This document shows positions 29,597-38,375 of a DNA stretch of 64,000 bases, in pieces. The number at the start of each line of letters is the position of its first letter. The stretch's first letter is position 1. The notes under the pieces were generated by a model. It was not told the origin of the DNA. It did not search any database and was given only the letters and a program-made list of their open reading frames with translations. The translations under genes and the position numbers were made by a program. This stretch comes from Oscillospiraceae bacterium (GTDB lineage: Bacteria; Bacillota; Clostridia; Oscillospirales; Oscillospiraceae). The stretch lies in NCBI GenBank assembly GCA_017535865.1, contig JAFXTM010000006.1:1-64000 (forward strand). The letters are read 5' to 3'.

Positions 29597-31041
29597 AACC
29601 GATTTTGTACCCGGCGGACGAGAGCGTTTTTGTTTCGAGAGGCTACGGTCCGATCAGCGACGCGACGAGCTGCCTCGTGATCGAGGAGGCCAACGGCGCG
29701 TTCGAGCTGCGGCTCACAGTCCCGCGCACGAGCCCGCGGCTCGCGCAGCTCGTAAACGGCGCGCTGATCTACGCCCGGCCGAATCCGCACGACAACCCGC
29801 AGGCGTTCCGGATCCGGCGCGCCGGCAAGGCGCTGCGAGATCAGATCGAGATCTTCGCGCAGCATCTGTGCTATGATCTCGCGGGCGTCCCGATCGGTGC
29901 CTTCTCCGCGACGACCGCGGCGAAGGCGATTGGCTACATGAACTCAAAGCAGCTCGCCGGCGACGGCTTCTCGTTCAGCACGGATCTCGTCGTCTCGAAC
30001 CCGATGAACGTCGAAGAACCGACCGACGCCTGGAGCTTGCTCGGCAGCGGCGAGAACACGCTGACCTACAACTACGGCGGGCAGCTCAAGTTCGACATGC
30101 GCAGCGTGCAGCTGCTACAGGCGCGCGGCGCCGACCGCGGCTTCGTGATCGCCTACGGGAAAAATCTCACGGAGCTCCGCTACGAGGAGAGCACAGAGAA
30201 GCTCTACACGGGCGTGCTCCCCTTCTGGGTCGGCTCGGAGAGCACGGTCGTCGGCGCGGTGCAGGTTGCCGTGAGCGGCCTCGGCTTTACGCGAGTTCTG
30301 CCGGTCGACCTGAGCTCGGAGTTCGACGATCCGCCGACGAAGGCACAGCTCAACGCCGCCGGTCGGAAGTACATCACCGAAAAGAAGGTCGGCGTGCCGG
30401 ACATCCAGATCCGGGCGAGCTTCGTGCCGCCCGGCTCCCGCGGTCTCAAAACGCTGGAGGACGTGCGGCTTTGGGACGAGGTCACACTGCGGCACGAGCT
30501 GCTCGGGATCGACGTGGAGGCGTCCGTGGTGCGGACCGTCTACGACGTGCTGCGCGAGCGCTATCAGTCGGTCGACATCGGCAACCGGCTTCTCAGCGTG
30601 GCGCACACGATCGCGGCGCCGACCTCGCGGATCGCCGCCGGCGCCGTCACCGGCAAATCCATCCGCGGCGGCTCCGTCGGCGGCGGCAAGCTGAAAAACG
30701 GCGCCGTGACGGAGTACAAGCTGGCCAACAACTGCGTGACCGTCAACAAGATCGTCGACGGCGCGGTCGTCACCACCAAGGTCGCGGACGGCGCGGTCAC
30801 GGGAAACAAGGTTCTCGACCAGGCGATCGCCTACGCGAAGCTCAGCCACAGCCTGCAGGTGTTCTACAACGACACGATCGCGGCCAACGCGGTCTTCGCC
30901 GGCGTCATCTACGCGAAGAAGTCAGTCCAATGCTCGACACTGCTCGTCAACGGCATTCAATTCCTGAACGGAAGCTGGAGCTTTACCGACGGGCTCGGCA
31001 ACCCGCGCACGTTCTACGGGCTGAAAGAGGTCGGGACCTGA
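29593..31041 (+). CDS. Tail-associated protein (Tal, endopeptidase-tail family)
   Basis: 482 aa, ATGA-coupled to Dit. N-terminal Tal/gp27-like fold with YEESTEKLYTGVLPFW in the middle. From about residue 350 it has a series of short repeats (GAVTGKSI, GSVGGGKL, GAVTEYKL, GAVVTTKV, GAVTGNKV) typical of fibre-like beta structures. No obvious peptidase active site is seen. Confidence 0.85.
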   Translation: MKPILYPADESVFVSRGYGPISDATSCLVIEEANGAFELRLTVPRTSPRLAQLVNGALIYARPNPHDNPQAFRIRRAGKALRDQIEIFAQHLCYDLAGVPIGAFSATTAAKAIGYMNSKQLAGDGFSFSTDLVVSNPMNVEEPTDAWSLLGSGENTLTYNYGGQLKFDMRSVQLLQARGADRGFVIAYGKNLTELRYEESTEKLYTGVLPFWVGSESTVVGAVQVAVSGLGFTRVLPVDLSSEFDDPPTKAQLNAAGRKYITEKKVGVPDIQIRASFVPPGSRGLKTLEDVRLWDEVTLRHELLGIDVEASVVRTVYDVLRERYQSVDIGNRLLSVAHTIAAPTSRIAAGAVTGKSIRGGSVGGGKLKNGAVTEYKLANNCVTVNKIVDGAVVTTKVADGAVTGNKVLDQAIAYAKLSHSLQVFYNDTIAANAVFAGVIYAKKSVQCSTLLVNGIQFLNGSWSFTDGLGNPRTFYGLKEVGT

Positions 31042-31056
31042 TAGCAGGAGGACGAG

Positions 31057-31377
31057 ATGTTCATTTTAACGAAGAAAACCGGGGCCGTGCTTGAGTGCGA
31101 TTCCGTCGCCCGTGGCCAGATGTACTCGTATCTCTATATCCACACGAAGGCGCTCGGCTGGAACGAGGCGCACGACTTTTTCAGCGACGCGGAGGGCCTC
31201 GCGGAGATCCGCGTCGAGGAGCGGTTCACCGTTCCGGACGGCGAGCAGGAGGCGGAGGCGTCGAGCGTCCGGACCTACCGGAAATTCACGGAGCTCTACT
31301 GCATCCAGCGTTCGCCGCTGTTCGAGGATCCCGCCGAGCTGATGATCTGGCTCCAGCGGCCGGAAGAGGAGGATTAA
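31057..31377 (+). CDS. Hypothetical tail-region protein
   Basis: 106 aa, AGGAGG-like site before the start. Alpha-beta composition with HDFFSDAEGLAEIRVEERF. Co-located with baseplate genes, so probably structural or an assembly factor. No family recognised. Confidence 0.65.
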   Translation: MFILTKKTGAVLECDSVARGQMYSYLYIHTKALGWNEAHDFFSDAEGLAEIRVEERFTVPDGEQEAEASSVRTYRKFTELYCIQRSPLFEDPAELMIWLQRPEEED

Positions 31378-32475
31378 ATGCAATCTATCACCGTGGCCGC
31401 GCTGGACATGCAGCGGCCAAACTATCTGACCGTCTACGCCGTCCAGGGCGACCAGCTCACGCGCTGGGTCCGGGCGCAGCTCACGGACGGCGGCGCCGCC
31501 TGGACGCCTCCCGACGGCTCGGCGATGACGATCCGATACCGCAAGCCGGACGGAACCGGCGGCTGGTACGACCAGCTCGAGGACGGGTCCGCGGCGTACA
31601 GCGTCGACGGCAGCGTCCTGGACTTCGCCTTCGCGGCTCAGTGTCTGACCGTTCCGGGCGTGGTCCTGGTCGAGCTGACGTTCTGGACCGAGAACGCCGA
31701 GCGGCTGAGCACCTTCGCCTTCCGGCTGCAGGTCGAGGCGAACCCGATCACCGACGCCGAGATGGAGTCCAGCGATTACTACAACGTGCTGGCCGCGCAG
31801 ATCGCGGCCGTTCTTGGCGCGACCACGCATCCGCCCCAGATCGACCCGAACACGAAGAACTGGATGCTTTGGGACGAGGACACGGGAGTCTATGTGGACT
31901 CCGGCTTTTCCTCCCTCGGCACGACCGGCCCGGCGCCCGAGCTCGTCTCGGACGTGCGCACCTGGCAGGCGAGCGCGAGCGGCACGACGATCCCGACCGG
32001 CACCTGGAGCGCCACGATCCCGGCCGGGACGCCCGGCGGCTATATCTGGAGCCGCACGGTGCTGACTTATGACAACGGCAGCGAGGTTACGATCTACACT
32101 GTCGCGTACCAGGGCAACGACGGCATCTCCGCACCCGGATCGCAGGTACCGCTGGTCGACCAGGGGGCGGGCGCCGTCGGCACGGCGAACGCCTTTGCCC
32201 GCGAGGATCACCGCCACCCCGCGCCCGGCGTGACGTTTCAGGTGACGCTTTCCGCCGCAGGCTGGGCAAATGGCGCGCAGACGGTCAGCAGCGCGTACTT
32301 CGCAGCAATTGGCTACGCGTATTTTGTGAGCCCGGACGAGGCGTCCAGAGACGAATACGCGGCCTGCAAGATCCGCGCGGACGCCGTCGACACGGACGGC
32401 GAAATGACCTTCCACTGCAGCGCGGTGCCTGAGAACGCTCTGACCGTCAGCATCTGCGGGGAGGTGGTCGCATGA
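31378..32475 (+). CDS. BppU-like baseplate upper protein
   Basis: 365 aa, begins directly after the previous stop. Its N-terminal 125 residues have the BppU-type beta-sandwich pattern (QLTDGGAAWTPPDGSAMTIR, then FAAQCLTVPGVV). A SYTVAYQGNDG-like linker leads to GTANAFAREDHRHPA, a trimerisation-type motif of fibre proteins. It likely holds receptor-binding proteins. Confidence 0.8.
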   Translation: MQSITVAALDMQRPNYLTVYAVQGDQLTRWVRAQLTDGGAAWTPPDGSAMTIRYRKPDGTGGWYDQLEDGSAAYSVDGSVLDFAFAAQCLTVPGVVLVELTFWTENAERLSTFAFRLQVEANPITDAEMESSDYYNVLAAQIAAVLGATTHPPQIDPNTKNWMLWDEDTGVYVDSGFSSLGTTGPAPELVSDVRTWQASASGTTIPTGTWSATIPAGTPGGYIWSRTVLTYDNGSEVTIYTVAYQGNDGISAPGSQVPLVDQGAGAVGTANAFAREDHRHPAPGVTFQVTLSAAGWANGAQTVSSAYFAAIGYAYFVSPDEASRDEYAACKIRADAVDTDGEMTFHCSAVPENALTVSICGEVVA

Positions 32476-32768
32476 GCATGACCTTCAATATTTCGGGCGA
32501 CCGGCCGATCGTTGTTCCGCTGCAGCAGGACAACGTGGCCGTTTCTACGATCGCCACGGTCACGATCCCCGCCGCGCTGGCCGGCTACACGCCAGTCGGC
32601 ATCGTGGGCTTGACGGTCGTCAATGCGTCCTCGAGCGGCGCCTATTCTTCCTTCTGCTTTCCGTATATGTTCTTTTTGAACGAGGACGGCGAGGCGGAGA
32701 TCCATTTGAGAAATACCTATTCAAGCGCGGCAAGGGTCCTGGTCACGGCCTACGTGCTGTACATTTAA
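32472..32768 (+). CDS. Hypothetical tail/baseplate protein
   Basis: 98 aa, beta-rich (TIATVTIPAALAGYTPVGIV). ATGA-coupled to the BppU-like gene. May be a small receptor-binding head domain or decoration; no family recognised. Confidence 0.62.
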   Translation: MSMTFNISGDRPIVVPLQQDNVAVSTIATVTIPAALAGYTPVGIVGLTVVNASSSGAYSSFCFPYMFFLNEDGEAEIHLRNTYSSAARVLVTAYVLYI

Positions 32769-32780
32769 GGAGGATACGCC

Positions 32781-33980
32781 ATGCTGACATTCCGCTTTTC
32801 CGTCGATGCGCTTCCCACCGCAACGATCCCGATCGGGCTGCGCGCGGAGAACGACGTCTCGGCCGTCGCGCTCGATTTTTCCGCCTGGGCTGAAACGTAC
32901 GGCGCCGGCGTGATGCAGCTGCTGCTCAAGCGCGCCACAGACGACTCCGCCTATCCGGTTGTCCTGACGCAGAGCGGCAGCACAGCCGTCTGGACCGTTT
33001 CCGAGACGGATCTCGCCGTGGTCGGGGATCTGCTTGCCGAGTTCATTTACACAATCGGGACCCAGGTGAAAAAGAGCTGCGTGCTGCACTTTTCCGTCCT
33101 GCCGGACATCGGCACGCCCGGCGCGGCGCCGGCTCCCTATCAGAGCTGGCTCGCCCAGCTCACCGCGCTCGCTGCCGAGACCGAAGCGGCCGCGCAGGCG
33201 ATCGAGGACATGGACGTCGAGGCCGAGACGCTGGAGCCCGGCTCCGACGCAACGGTGACGAAGACCGTGGATTCCGTGACCGGCGCGGTGACGCTGACCT
33301 TCGGGATCCCGCGCGGCCAGGACGGCGGCGGCGGAGGCAGCAGCGTCTCTCCGTATACGTCGAACCCGGCGGCGCTCGGGACGGCCTCGCCCGGCTCGTC
33401 TGCCAACTACTCCCGCGGCGACCACGTGCATCCGAAGCCGAGCGCGGCCGACATCGGCGCGCTGCCAGCGGCCGGCGGCACGATGGGCGGCGCGATAGCG
33501 ATGGATTCGCACAAGATCACCGATCTTTCCGACGGTACTGCCGACGGCGACGCGGTGAACCTCGGGCAAGTCTCTAGCATGATTTCCACGAATACGGCGT
33601 TTTATCGTGGAAGCTTCGCGTCGAAGGCCGCGCTGCTGGCCGTCGCGTGGCAGACCACGGACCCGGGCGCGGCGTACTACGTGACGAACAACGACTACGC
33701 CGTCGTCCAGGACGACGAGAGCCAGAGCGACGAGTGCTGGCGCTATGTCTATGTCGCCGGCACCGGCTGGGCTGCGCAGTATCGGATCAACGAGAGCCCG
33801 CTGACCACCGCGCAGCTCGCCGCGCTCAACTCCGGCGCGACGGCGGCGAACATCGCAGCGATCTCTGAAAAGCTCGCCGCGAATCAGGGCGCTGGAAACG
33901 CCGGGAAGTGGCTCAAGGTGGACACGGACGGCTCCGTGATCACGGCTGACCTGCCTGTCTACAGCGGAGGTGTTTCGTAA
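32781..33980 (+). CDS. Phage tail fibre / BppU-like protein
   Basis: 399 aa. BppU-like N-terminal domain (about 1-115), a helical linker (AAETEAAAQAIED), a DATVTKTVDSVTGAVTLTF segment, a Gly-rich hinge (GGGGG), then YSRGDHVHPKPSAADIGALP, a motif common in tail fibres, and a C-terminal domain starting about 270. Start preceded by AAGGAGG. Confidence 0.82.
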   Translation: MLTFRFSVDALPTATIPIGLRAENDVSAVALDFSAWAETYGAGVMQLLLKRATDDSAYPVVLTQSGSTAVWTVSETDLAVVGDLLAEFIYTIGTQVKKSCVLHFSVLPDIGTPGAAPAPYQSWLAQLTALAAETEAAAQAIEDMDVEAETLEPGSDATVTKTVDSVTGAVTLTFGIPRGQDGGGGGSSVSPYTSNPAALGTASPGSSANYSRGDHVHPKPSAADIGALPAAGGTMGGAIAMDSHKITDLSDGTADGDAVNLGQVSSMISTNTAFYRGSFASKAALLAVAWQTTDPGAAYYVTNNDYAVVQDDESQSDECWRYVYVAGTGWAAQYRINESPLTTAQLAALNSGATAANIAAISEKLAANQGAGNAGKWLKVDTDGSVITADLPVYSGGVS

Positions 33981-34483
33981 TGAGCGACATCACCATCAAC
34001 TACAAGGGCAGCGCCATTGCCACGATGGACGCGTCCGGCACCAAGACGCTGCTGACCGAGGGAAAATACTGCGAGGACGACATCGAGGTCGTGTACGTCA
34101 AGCCGAGCGGCGGCGGTTCTTCTGCGGTTCGAGGCACGTTCACCCCAGCGTCCGACACGACAAGCGTTACGCTCTCGGCCCTTGCTGGCAGCACCCTCAA
34201 CCATTTTCTACTCAAGCCCGTCGGCAAAATAGCAAATGGCGCTGTTAGCGGCAAGAGGACTTGGTTCCTTGCCTATCAGGATTTTACCGAAGACGCGAAC
34301 TGGATTCGCATGGCTTCCAACGCTTCAGGCTCGGCATCTTCTGCATATTACGGGTGGGGCGAACCTCCGTCGGCAAGATTTACCTTTGACAGAACCACCG
34401 GGTCGTTTACGTTGGATACGACCACCACGAACGGCGGCGGCGTTCTGGCTGCTGGTATTACCTACGAATTCCAAATGTGGTAA
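33980..34483 (+). CDS. Tail fibre or receptor-binding protein
   Basis: 167 aa, overlapping the previous stop by one base. Begins ITINYKGSAIATMDASGTKT, a repeat motif of Firmicute fibre proteins, followed by a Gly/Ser linker and a beta domain of about 115 residues. The DNA after 34200 looks less G+C-rich than the rest, which fits exchange of the receptor-binding part. Confidence 0.72.
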   Translation: MSDITINYKGSAIATMDASGTKTLLTEGKYCEDDIEVVYVKPSGGGSSAVRGTFTPASDTTSVTLSALAGSTLNHFLLKPVGKIANGAVSGKRTWFLAYQDFTEDANWIRMASNASGSASSAYYGWGEPPSARFTFDRTTGSFTLDTTTTNGGGVLAAGITYEFQMW

Positions 34484-34494
34484 GGAGGGCCGGT

Positions 34495-34749
34495 ATGACA
34501 TACTTCAAGGAAACAAATGGCGGCTACATTCTCGCCATCGGCACGGATACTGGCGGCGAGGAAATCACCGAGGCCGAGTACGACGAAATCATGGCCGTCA
34601 TCCAGACCAAGCCCGCACGCACGGAGACGACGGACTACCGCCTCAAAGCCGACTTGACATGGGAACCGTATGAAGTCGAGCCGCCTGACCCCGACCCGGA
34701 GCTGGACGGCGACGACGTGCTGGAAATCCTGCTGGGAGGTGCGGAATGA
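34495..34749 (+). CDS. Small tail-fibre-associated protein
   Basis: 84 aa, AAGGAGG before the start. FKETNGGYILAIGTDTGGEE followed by an acidic Pro-rich tail (PPDPDPELDGDDV). Similar small proteins follow fibre genes in many phages, perhaps as assembly factors. ATGA-coupled to the next gene. Confidence 0.62.
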   Translation: MTYFKETNGGYILAIGTDTGGEEITEAEYDEIMAVIQTKPARTETTDYRLKADLTWEPYEVEPPDPDPELDGDDVLEILLGGAE

Positions 34750-35135
34750 AAAGAAGTCATGCTTTGAAGCTGCGCGCCCGAATCGAGCAGGCGGCGGTCT
34801 CCCTCCCGGACGGGGACGCGCTGGAGGCGGTCGAGCTGTTCCCGGCGTGGGCCGCTGATACTGTTTATGCCCTCGATGTGCGCGTCCGCTGCGGCGGGAA
34901 GCTGTACCGCTGCGAGCAGGCCCATACCTCACAGGAGGGCTGGGAGCCGCCGAACGTCCCCGCGCTCTGGACAGCCGTATCTCTTGACGAGTGGCCCGAA
35001 TGGGTGCAGCCGACAGGAGCGCAGGATGCTTACATGGCGGGCGACAAGGTCACGCACAATGAAACGCACTGGATCTCTACGGTTGACGCGAACACTTGGG
35101 AGCCGGGAGTGTTCGGCTGGGAGGCGGTCACATGA
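34746..35135 (+). CDS. Carbohydrate-binding-module protein
   Basis: 129 aa. Two modules of ChiC/CBM5-12 type: WAADTVYALDVRVRCGGKLY then HTSQEGWEPPNVPALW, and a second AYMAGDKVTHNETHW to VFGWEAV. Such modules bind polysaccharide and here could help the virion or lysin attach to the cell wall. Confidence 0.82.
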   Translation: MKRSHALKLRARIEQAAVSLPDGDALEAVELFPAWAADTVYALDVRVRCGGKLYRCEQAHTSQEGWEPPNVPALWTAVSLDEWPEWVQPTGAQDAYMAGDKVTHNETHWISTVDANTWEPGVFGWEAVT

Positions 35136-35233
35136 ATTTCTGCGTCTGCTGCGGGGCAGTGATCCCCGAGGGCCGGATGGTGTGCCCGATCTGCGAAGAT
35201 CTCGCCTTTGAGGAAGAAGGCGAAAGCCCGTGA
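35132..35233 (+). CDS. Mini zinc-ribbon protein
   Basis: 33 aa: CVCC and CPIC pairs separated by 12 residues, then an acidic tail. Coupled by ATGA upstream and GTGA downstream. The spacing suggests one zinc ion. Often missed because of its size. Confidence 0.65.
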   Translation: MNFCVCCGAVIPEGRMVCPICEDLAFEEEGESP

Positions 35234-36003
35234 GCAAGACAGGACGCGGCCTCGCGGCGTATTGCAAGGTCCAGCTCGCCGGGCCGTACTGGTGGGGCAC
35301 CTTCGGCCAGATCTCGACGCCGGAGCTGCTTGCGCAAAAGCGGCAGCAGTATCCGAGCTATTACCAGGCTGCCGACTTCGAGCAGCAGCTCGGCCGGCGC
35401 GTCCACGACTGCGTCGGACTGATCAAGGGCTACCTCTGGAGCGACACGCCGACCAGCGCCCCGCGCTACCGCGGGGACCAGGACGTCTCCGTGGCCGGGC
35501 TGTATGACGTCTGCGACCAGCGCGGCCCGATCAGCACGATCCCGGACGAGCCCGGCGTCTGTGTGTTTATGCGTGAGCTCGGGCACGTCGGCGTCTACGT
35601 CGGCGGCGGCATGGCGATCGAGGCCATGGGCCACGCCTACGGCGTCGTCACGACAGCGCTTGCGTCCCGGCCCTGGGCGTTTTGGGGCAAGCCGCGCTGG
35701 ATCAGCTACAACGGCGCAGCCGAGCCTGCAATAGACCCGACGCCGGCCGTGGAGACCTGCAGCGTCGAGCTGCCGCTGCTCAGGCAAAGCATGACCGGCG
35801 AAGCGGTGCGCGCGGCCCAGCAGATCCTGCTGCTGCGCGGCTTCGACCTGCCGCGCTGGGGCGCGGACGGGGACTTCGGCGGCGAGACTGGCGCGGCGAT
35901 CGCGGCCATGCAGACGGCCGCCGGCATCACCGTCGACAAAGAGATCGGCCCGGAGAGCTGGGCGGCTCTCATTACTAAATCTTATTCTTATAAGGGGGAA
36001 TGA
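35230..36003 (+). CDS. Endolysin: NlpC/P60-like domain plus peptidoglycan-binding domain
   Basis: 257 aa, GTG start. Catalytic domain with C61 (VHDCVGLIKG) and H119 (ELGHVGVYVGG), as in NlpC/P60 or CHAP-type peptidases. The C-terminal segment (about 185-250) is a PG_binding_1 domain (LRQSMTGEAVRAAQQILLLR, then GADGDFGGET). It cuts cell-wall peptidoglycan at lysis; the holin follows. Confidence 0.9.
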   Translation: MSKTGRGLAAYCKVQLAGPYWWGTFGQISTPELLAQKRQQYPSYYQAADFEQQLGRRVHDCVGLIKGYLWSDTPTSAPRYRGDQDVSVAGLYDVCDQRGPISTIPDEPGVCVFMRELGHVGVYVGGGMAIEAMGHAYGVVTTALASRPWAFWGKPRWISYNGAAEPAIDPTPAVETCSVELPLLRQSMTGEAVRAAQQILLLRGFDLPRWGADGDFGGETGAAIAAMQTAAGITVDKEIGPESWAALITKSYSYKGE

Positions 36004-36006
36004 ATC

Positions 36007-36582
36007 ATGCCCGCACCTGAGAAAATCGACGAGATCCGCGGCGTATTCGCGCTCGTCCTGGCGACGCTGACCGCCCTGTGGGGCTGGATGGGCTGGGCCG
36101 TCATCATTTGGGCTTTATGCATCCTGCTCGATTATGCAAGCGGCTCAGCCGCCGCGCGGAAGGCCGGCGAGTGGTCCTCGGCCGTCGCGCGGGAGGGCCT
36201 CTGGCACAAGCTCGGGGAGATCTTCGCCGTGCTTGTCGCGGCGCTCTGCGACATCGCTCTGCGCGTCGTGCTCGAAGGCTCCGGCCTGCAGCTCGGCTTC
36301 ACGATCGGACCGGTCATCACGCCCGTCGTGCTGCTTTGGTACATTATCACGGAGCTCGGATCTATTATCGAAAACGCCGGACGCCTGGGAGCGCCGGTCC
36401 CGCACTGGCTGCAGAAATCGCTCAAGGATTACAAAGACAAGCTCGACGCGGACGCGAGCGCCGCGGCTCCGGTCGTGGACTACGTTCCGGAATATACTGG
36501 CAAGCACGCCCGCGAGCCGGAGACGCCGCCCGAGGATCCGGATGCGGACAGCGGCGAGACGGAAGACGCGGATCCGGGCTGA
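36007..36582 (+). CDS. Phage holin family protein
   Basis: 191 aa. Three hydrophobic segments within the first 120 residues (about 13-45, 76-92, 98-118), including WAVIIWALCILLDYASGS, as in phi29/TcdE-type holins of Firmicutes. The C-terminal tail is acidic and disordered. Opens the membrane for the endolysin. Confidence 0.87.
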   Translation: MPAPEKIDEIRGVFALVLATLTALWGWMGWAVIIWALCILLDYASGSAAARKAGEWSSAVAREGLWHKLGEIFAVLVAALCDIALRVVLEGSGLQLGFTIGPVITPVVLLWYIITELGSIIENAGRLGAPVPHWLQKSLKDYKDKLDADASAAAPVVDYVPEYTGKHAREPETPPEDPDADSGETEDADPG

Positions 36583-36671
36583 TTTTTCCCGGTCCGTTTC
36601 CCGATCTGATTGTGCATTCGAGTGCATTAAATTACACATAACCGCCGGGCAAGATCCGGGCGGACAGAACG

Positions 36672-36719
36672 AAAAAAGCCTTGAAATCACGGGAAAATCC
36701 CGGATTTCAAGGCTTTTTG
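36672..36719. terminator. Bidirectional terminator at the right prophage end
   Basis: AAAAAGCCTTGAAATC pairs with GATTTCAAGGCTTTTT, an inner CGGGA/TCCCG helix extending it. A-rich on one side and T-rich on the other. It ends the lysis operon and, on the minus strand, lies right after tRNA-Thr. Confidence 0.85.
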
Positions 36720-36721
36720 TA

Positions 36722-36766
36722 TGGAGCTGGTAATGTGACTCGAACACACGACCTGCTGATTACGAA
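36722..36766. repeat. attR, 45-bp attachment core
   Basis: Identical to attL at 632-676 and included within the intact tRNA-Thr gene. The 3' half of the present tRNA was therefore supplied by the phage attP. Confidence 0.95.
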
Positions 36767-36797
36767 TCAGCTGCTCTACCGACTGAGCTATACCAGC
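36722..36797 (-). tRNA. tRNA-Thr (anticodon CGT)
   Basis: 76 nt with encoded CCA (minus strand). Acceptor GCTGGTA/TACCAGC, D-arm GCTC/GAGC, anticodon stem GCTGA/TCAGC around TTCGTAA, T-arm GTGTG TTCGAGT CACAT. Anticodon CGU reads ACG. Its 3' end was the integration target. Confidence 0.96.
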
Positions 36798-36824
36798 GTA
36801 TGCCTTTTGGATTCAGCGGCGCTT

Positions 36825-36853
36825 AGTATAACACATATATTTCGATTCGTCAA
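36825..36853 (-). promoter_or_regulatory. tRNA-Thr promoter
   Basis: Minus strand TTGACG (36848-36853), 17-bp spacer, TATACT (36825-36830), about 28 bp before the tRNA. It is host DNA, so it is unaffected by the prophage. Confidence 0.85.
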
Positions 36854-36883
36854 CCAATATCGTATGACCTTTTTATCTGTCAA

Positions 36884-37249
36884 CTAAGCTTTATCCGAAA
36901 GCAGGACGTGCGCCCATTCATCCTGATGAAAGCCGACAAGGACAACTTCATCTGAAATGAAAAGCGGGCGCTTGACCAGCATGCCGTCGGCCTCAAGCGT
37001 AGATAGCATTTCTGCTTCACTCATCGCGGAAAGCTTATCTTTCAGTCCAAGCTGCCTGTAAAGCAAACCGCTGGTGTTAAAAAATCTGCGGAGAGGAAGA
37101 CCGCTTCGCGCGACCCAGGCTTGCAGCTCCGCAGCGTCCGGATTGTCTTCCTTGATGGGTCTTTTTTTATATGGGATCTCGTGCTCCTTCAGCCAGGACT
37201 CCGCCTTTTGACAGGTTGTGCATCGGTCATAGCATAGAAATGTGTTCAT
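36884..37249 (-). CDS. ArsC/Spx-like thioredoxin-fold protein
   Basis: 121 aa. CTTC motif near the N-terminus (residues 10-13) and the FFNTSGLLYR and VKRPLFI segments of the ArsC/YffB/Spx family. May be a reductase or regulator; the arsenate-specific function is not shown. Its start overlaps the end of the upstream glycosylase gene. Confidence 0.9.
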   Translation of the reverse strand: MNTFLCYDRCTTCQKAESWLKEHEIPYKKRPIKEDNPDAAELQAWVARSGLPLRRFFNTSGLLYRQLGLKDKLSAMSEAEMLSTLEADGMLVKRPLFISDEVVLVGFHQDEWAHVLLSDKA

Positions 37250-37757
37250 TGGGACCTCCTAAAACGGGATTCAGTTTTTCTCCCCAGCTCTGCGTGAGCT
37301 TGTCCAGTGAACAGGCTGCATTTGCCGGACTGGTGGAGGGGAGTTTTTCTGCGGGGATTCCGAGTTCGGGATAAAGATACCGCTGATAAAGCGTATATGC
37401 CTTTGCGCCGTTTACAAAAATGCGGTTCCCGATCCTGCTGCCGGACAGAATCGGTTGAAGGTCGGCATGTACAACGTCGCGGATACTGCTGTCTGAAGAG
37501 CCTACGACGCTACAGCGCTCGATTACATCGTACAAAGCGATTCTATGGCGTGTCAGAAGCGCCTTCTTCTCTTCCAGGGTACCGGGAGTGTCCTCGCCGC
37601 AAAGGCGCGCTATGAGCGGCCAGAAGCGGTTCTGCGGGTGCCCGTAGAAGAAGTTGGCTTCTCTTGACTTTACAGATGGAAAACTGCCGAGGATAAGCAG
37701 ACGGGAATCCGGTCGATAGAAAGGACCAAAACTGTGTTCCAGAAAAACTCGTTCCAT
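37227..37757 (-). CDS. DNA-deoxyinosine glycosylase (UDG superfamily)
   Basis: 176 aa. LILGSFPSVKSREANFFYGH, then PQNRFWPL, is the motif of the hypoxanthine-DNA glycosylase branch of the UDG superfamily. It removes deaminated adenine from DNA. Overlaps the ArsC-like gene by 23 bp in the same operon. Confidence 0.9.
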   Translation of the reverse strand: MERVFLEHSFGPFYRPDSRLLILGSFPSVKSREANFFYGHPQNRFWPLIARLCGEDTPGTLEEKKALLTRHRIALYDVIERCSVVGSSDSSIRDVVHADLQPILSGSRIGNRIFVNGAKAYTLYQRYLYPELGIPAEKLPSTSPANAACSLDKLTQSWGEKLNPVLGGPNEHISML

Positions 37758-37764
37758 GTCTATT

Positions 37765-38319
37765 TCATTCCAGAAGGCTTTTCACCATAGTGTATTCGTC
37801 CGCGTAACTTCCATCGCGGTATTTCATACTGTGCGGGAGCGTACCGCAAATCGTAAAACCGAGCTCCTGATATAAAGCGATCGCCCGTGTATTGCCTGTA
37901 CAGACTTGGAGCTCTGCCTGTTCAAAGCCGTTCTCTTTTGCCGCCTCTGTCAGTGTTTTCAGCATGGCACGGCCAAGGCCGATCCCCCAATATTTTCTGT
38001 AGAGCGCGATGGCGACATTGCAGCGATGCCGGGTGCGCTGCATGGAGCCGCAGGAAGAGAAGGAGGCATTACCCGCATGTTCGCCATCGATTTCCGCAAT
38101 CAGCATCAGATCACGTGTCGACTCGATCATGTGTTGAATGAAAGCGCGTTCCTCTTCCACCGTCATGCAGATCTCGTCCGGATACCGCAGCAGGAAAGGC
38201 GTTTCGGATGCGGTGGCTTTCAAGTATCGAAGCAGCATCTCAGCGTCCTTAGGTATCGCGCTGCGAATAACGGCATGTCTTCCATTTTCAAGGGTGATTT
38301 CTCTCGACGAATATTCCAT
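37765..38319 (-). CDS. GNAT family N-acetyltransferase
   Basis: 184 aa. GNAT fold with the acetyl-CoA loop YRKYWGIGLGRAMLKTL and a late ALYQELGF motif, similar to RimI/YjbC-type enzymes. Substrate unknown. It follows the second acetyltransferase gene with 56 bp between them. Confidence 0.9.
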   Translation of the reverse strand: MEYSSREITLENGRHAVIRSAIPKDAEMLLRYLKATASETPFLLRYPDEICMTVEEERAFIQHMIESTRDLMLIAEIDGEHAGNASFSSCGSMQRTRHRCNVAIALYRKYWGIGLGRAMLKTLTEAAKENGFEQAELQVCTGNTRAIALYQELGFTICGTLPHSMKYRDGSYADEYTMVKSLLE

Positions 38320-38375
38320 GTGCCGCTCCTTGATTCGTTCTGATTCCTTGCGTTCCGGCCGTGAAGCGGGATAGT

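Larger units (their letters stand above)
632..36766. mobile_element. Complete siphovirus-type prophage in tRNA-Thr(CGT)
   Basis: Bounded by identical 45-bp direct repeats, with the integrase gene next to the left repeat. The unit is 36,090 bp from one repeat to the other. It contains lysogeny, early control, replication, packaging, head, tail and lysis modules in the order usual for HK97-like Firmicute siphoviruses. Terminase, portal, capsid, tape measure and lysis genes all have uninterrupted frames. Base composition looks clearly more G+C-rich than the host flanks (judged by eye). Confidence 0.95.
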
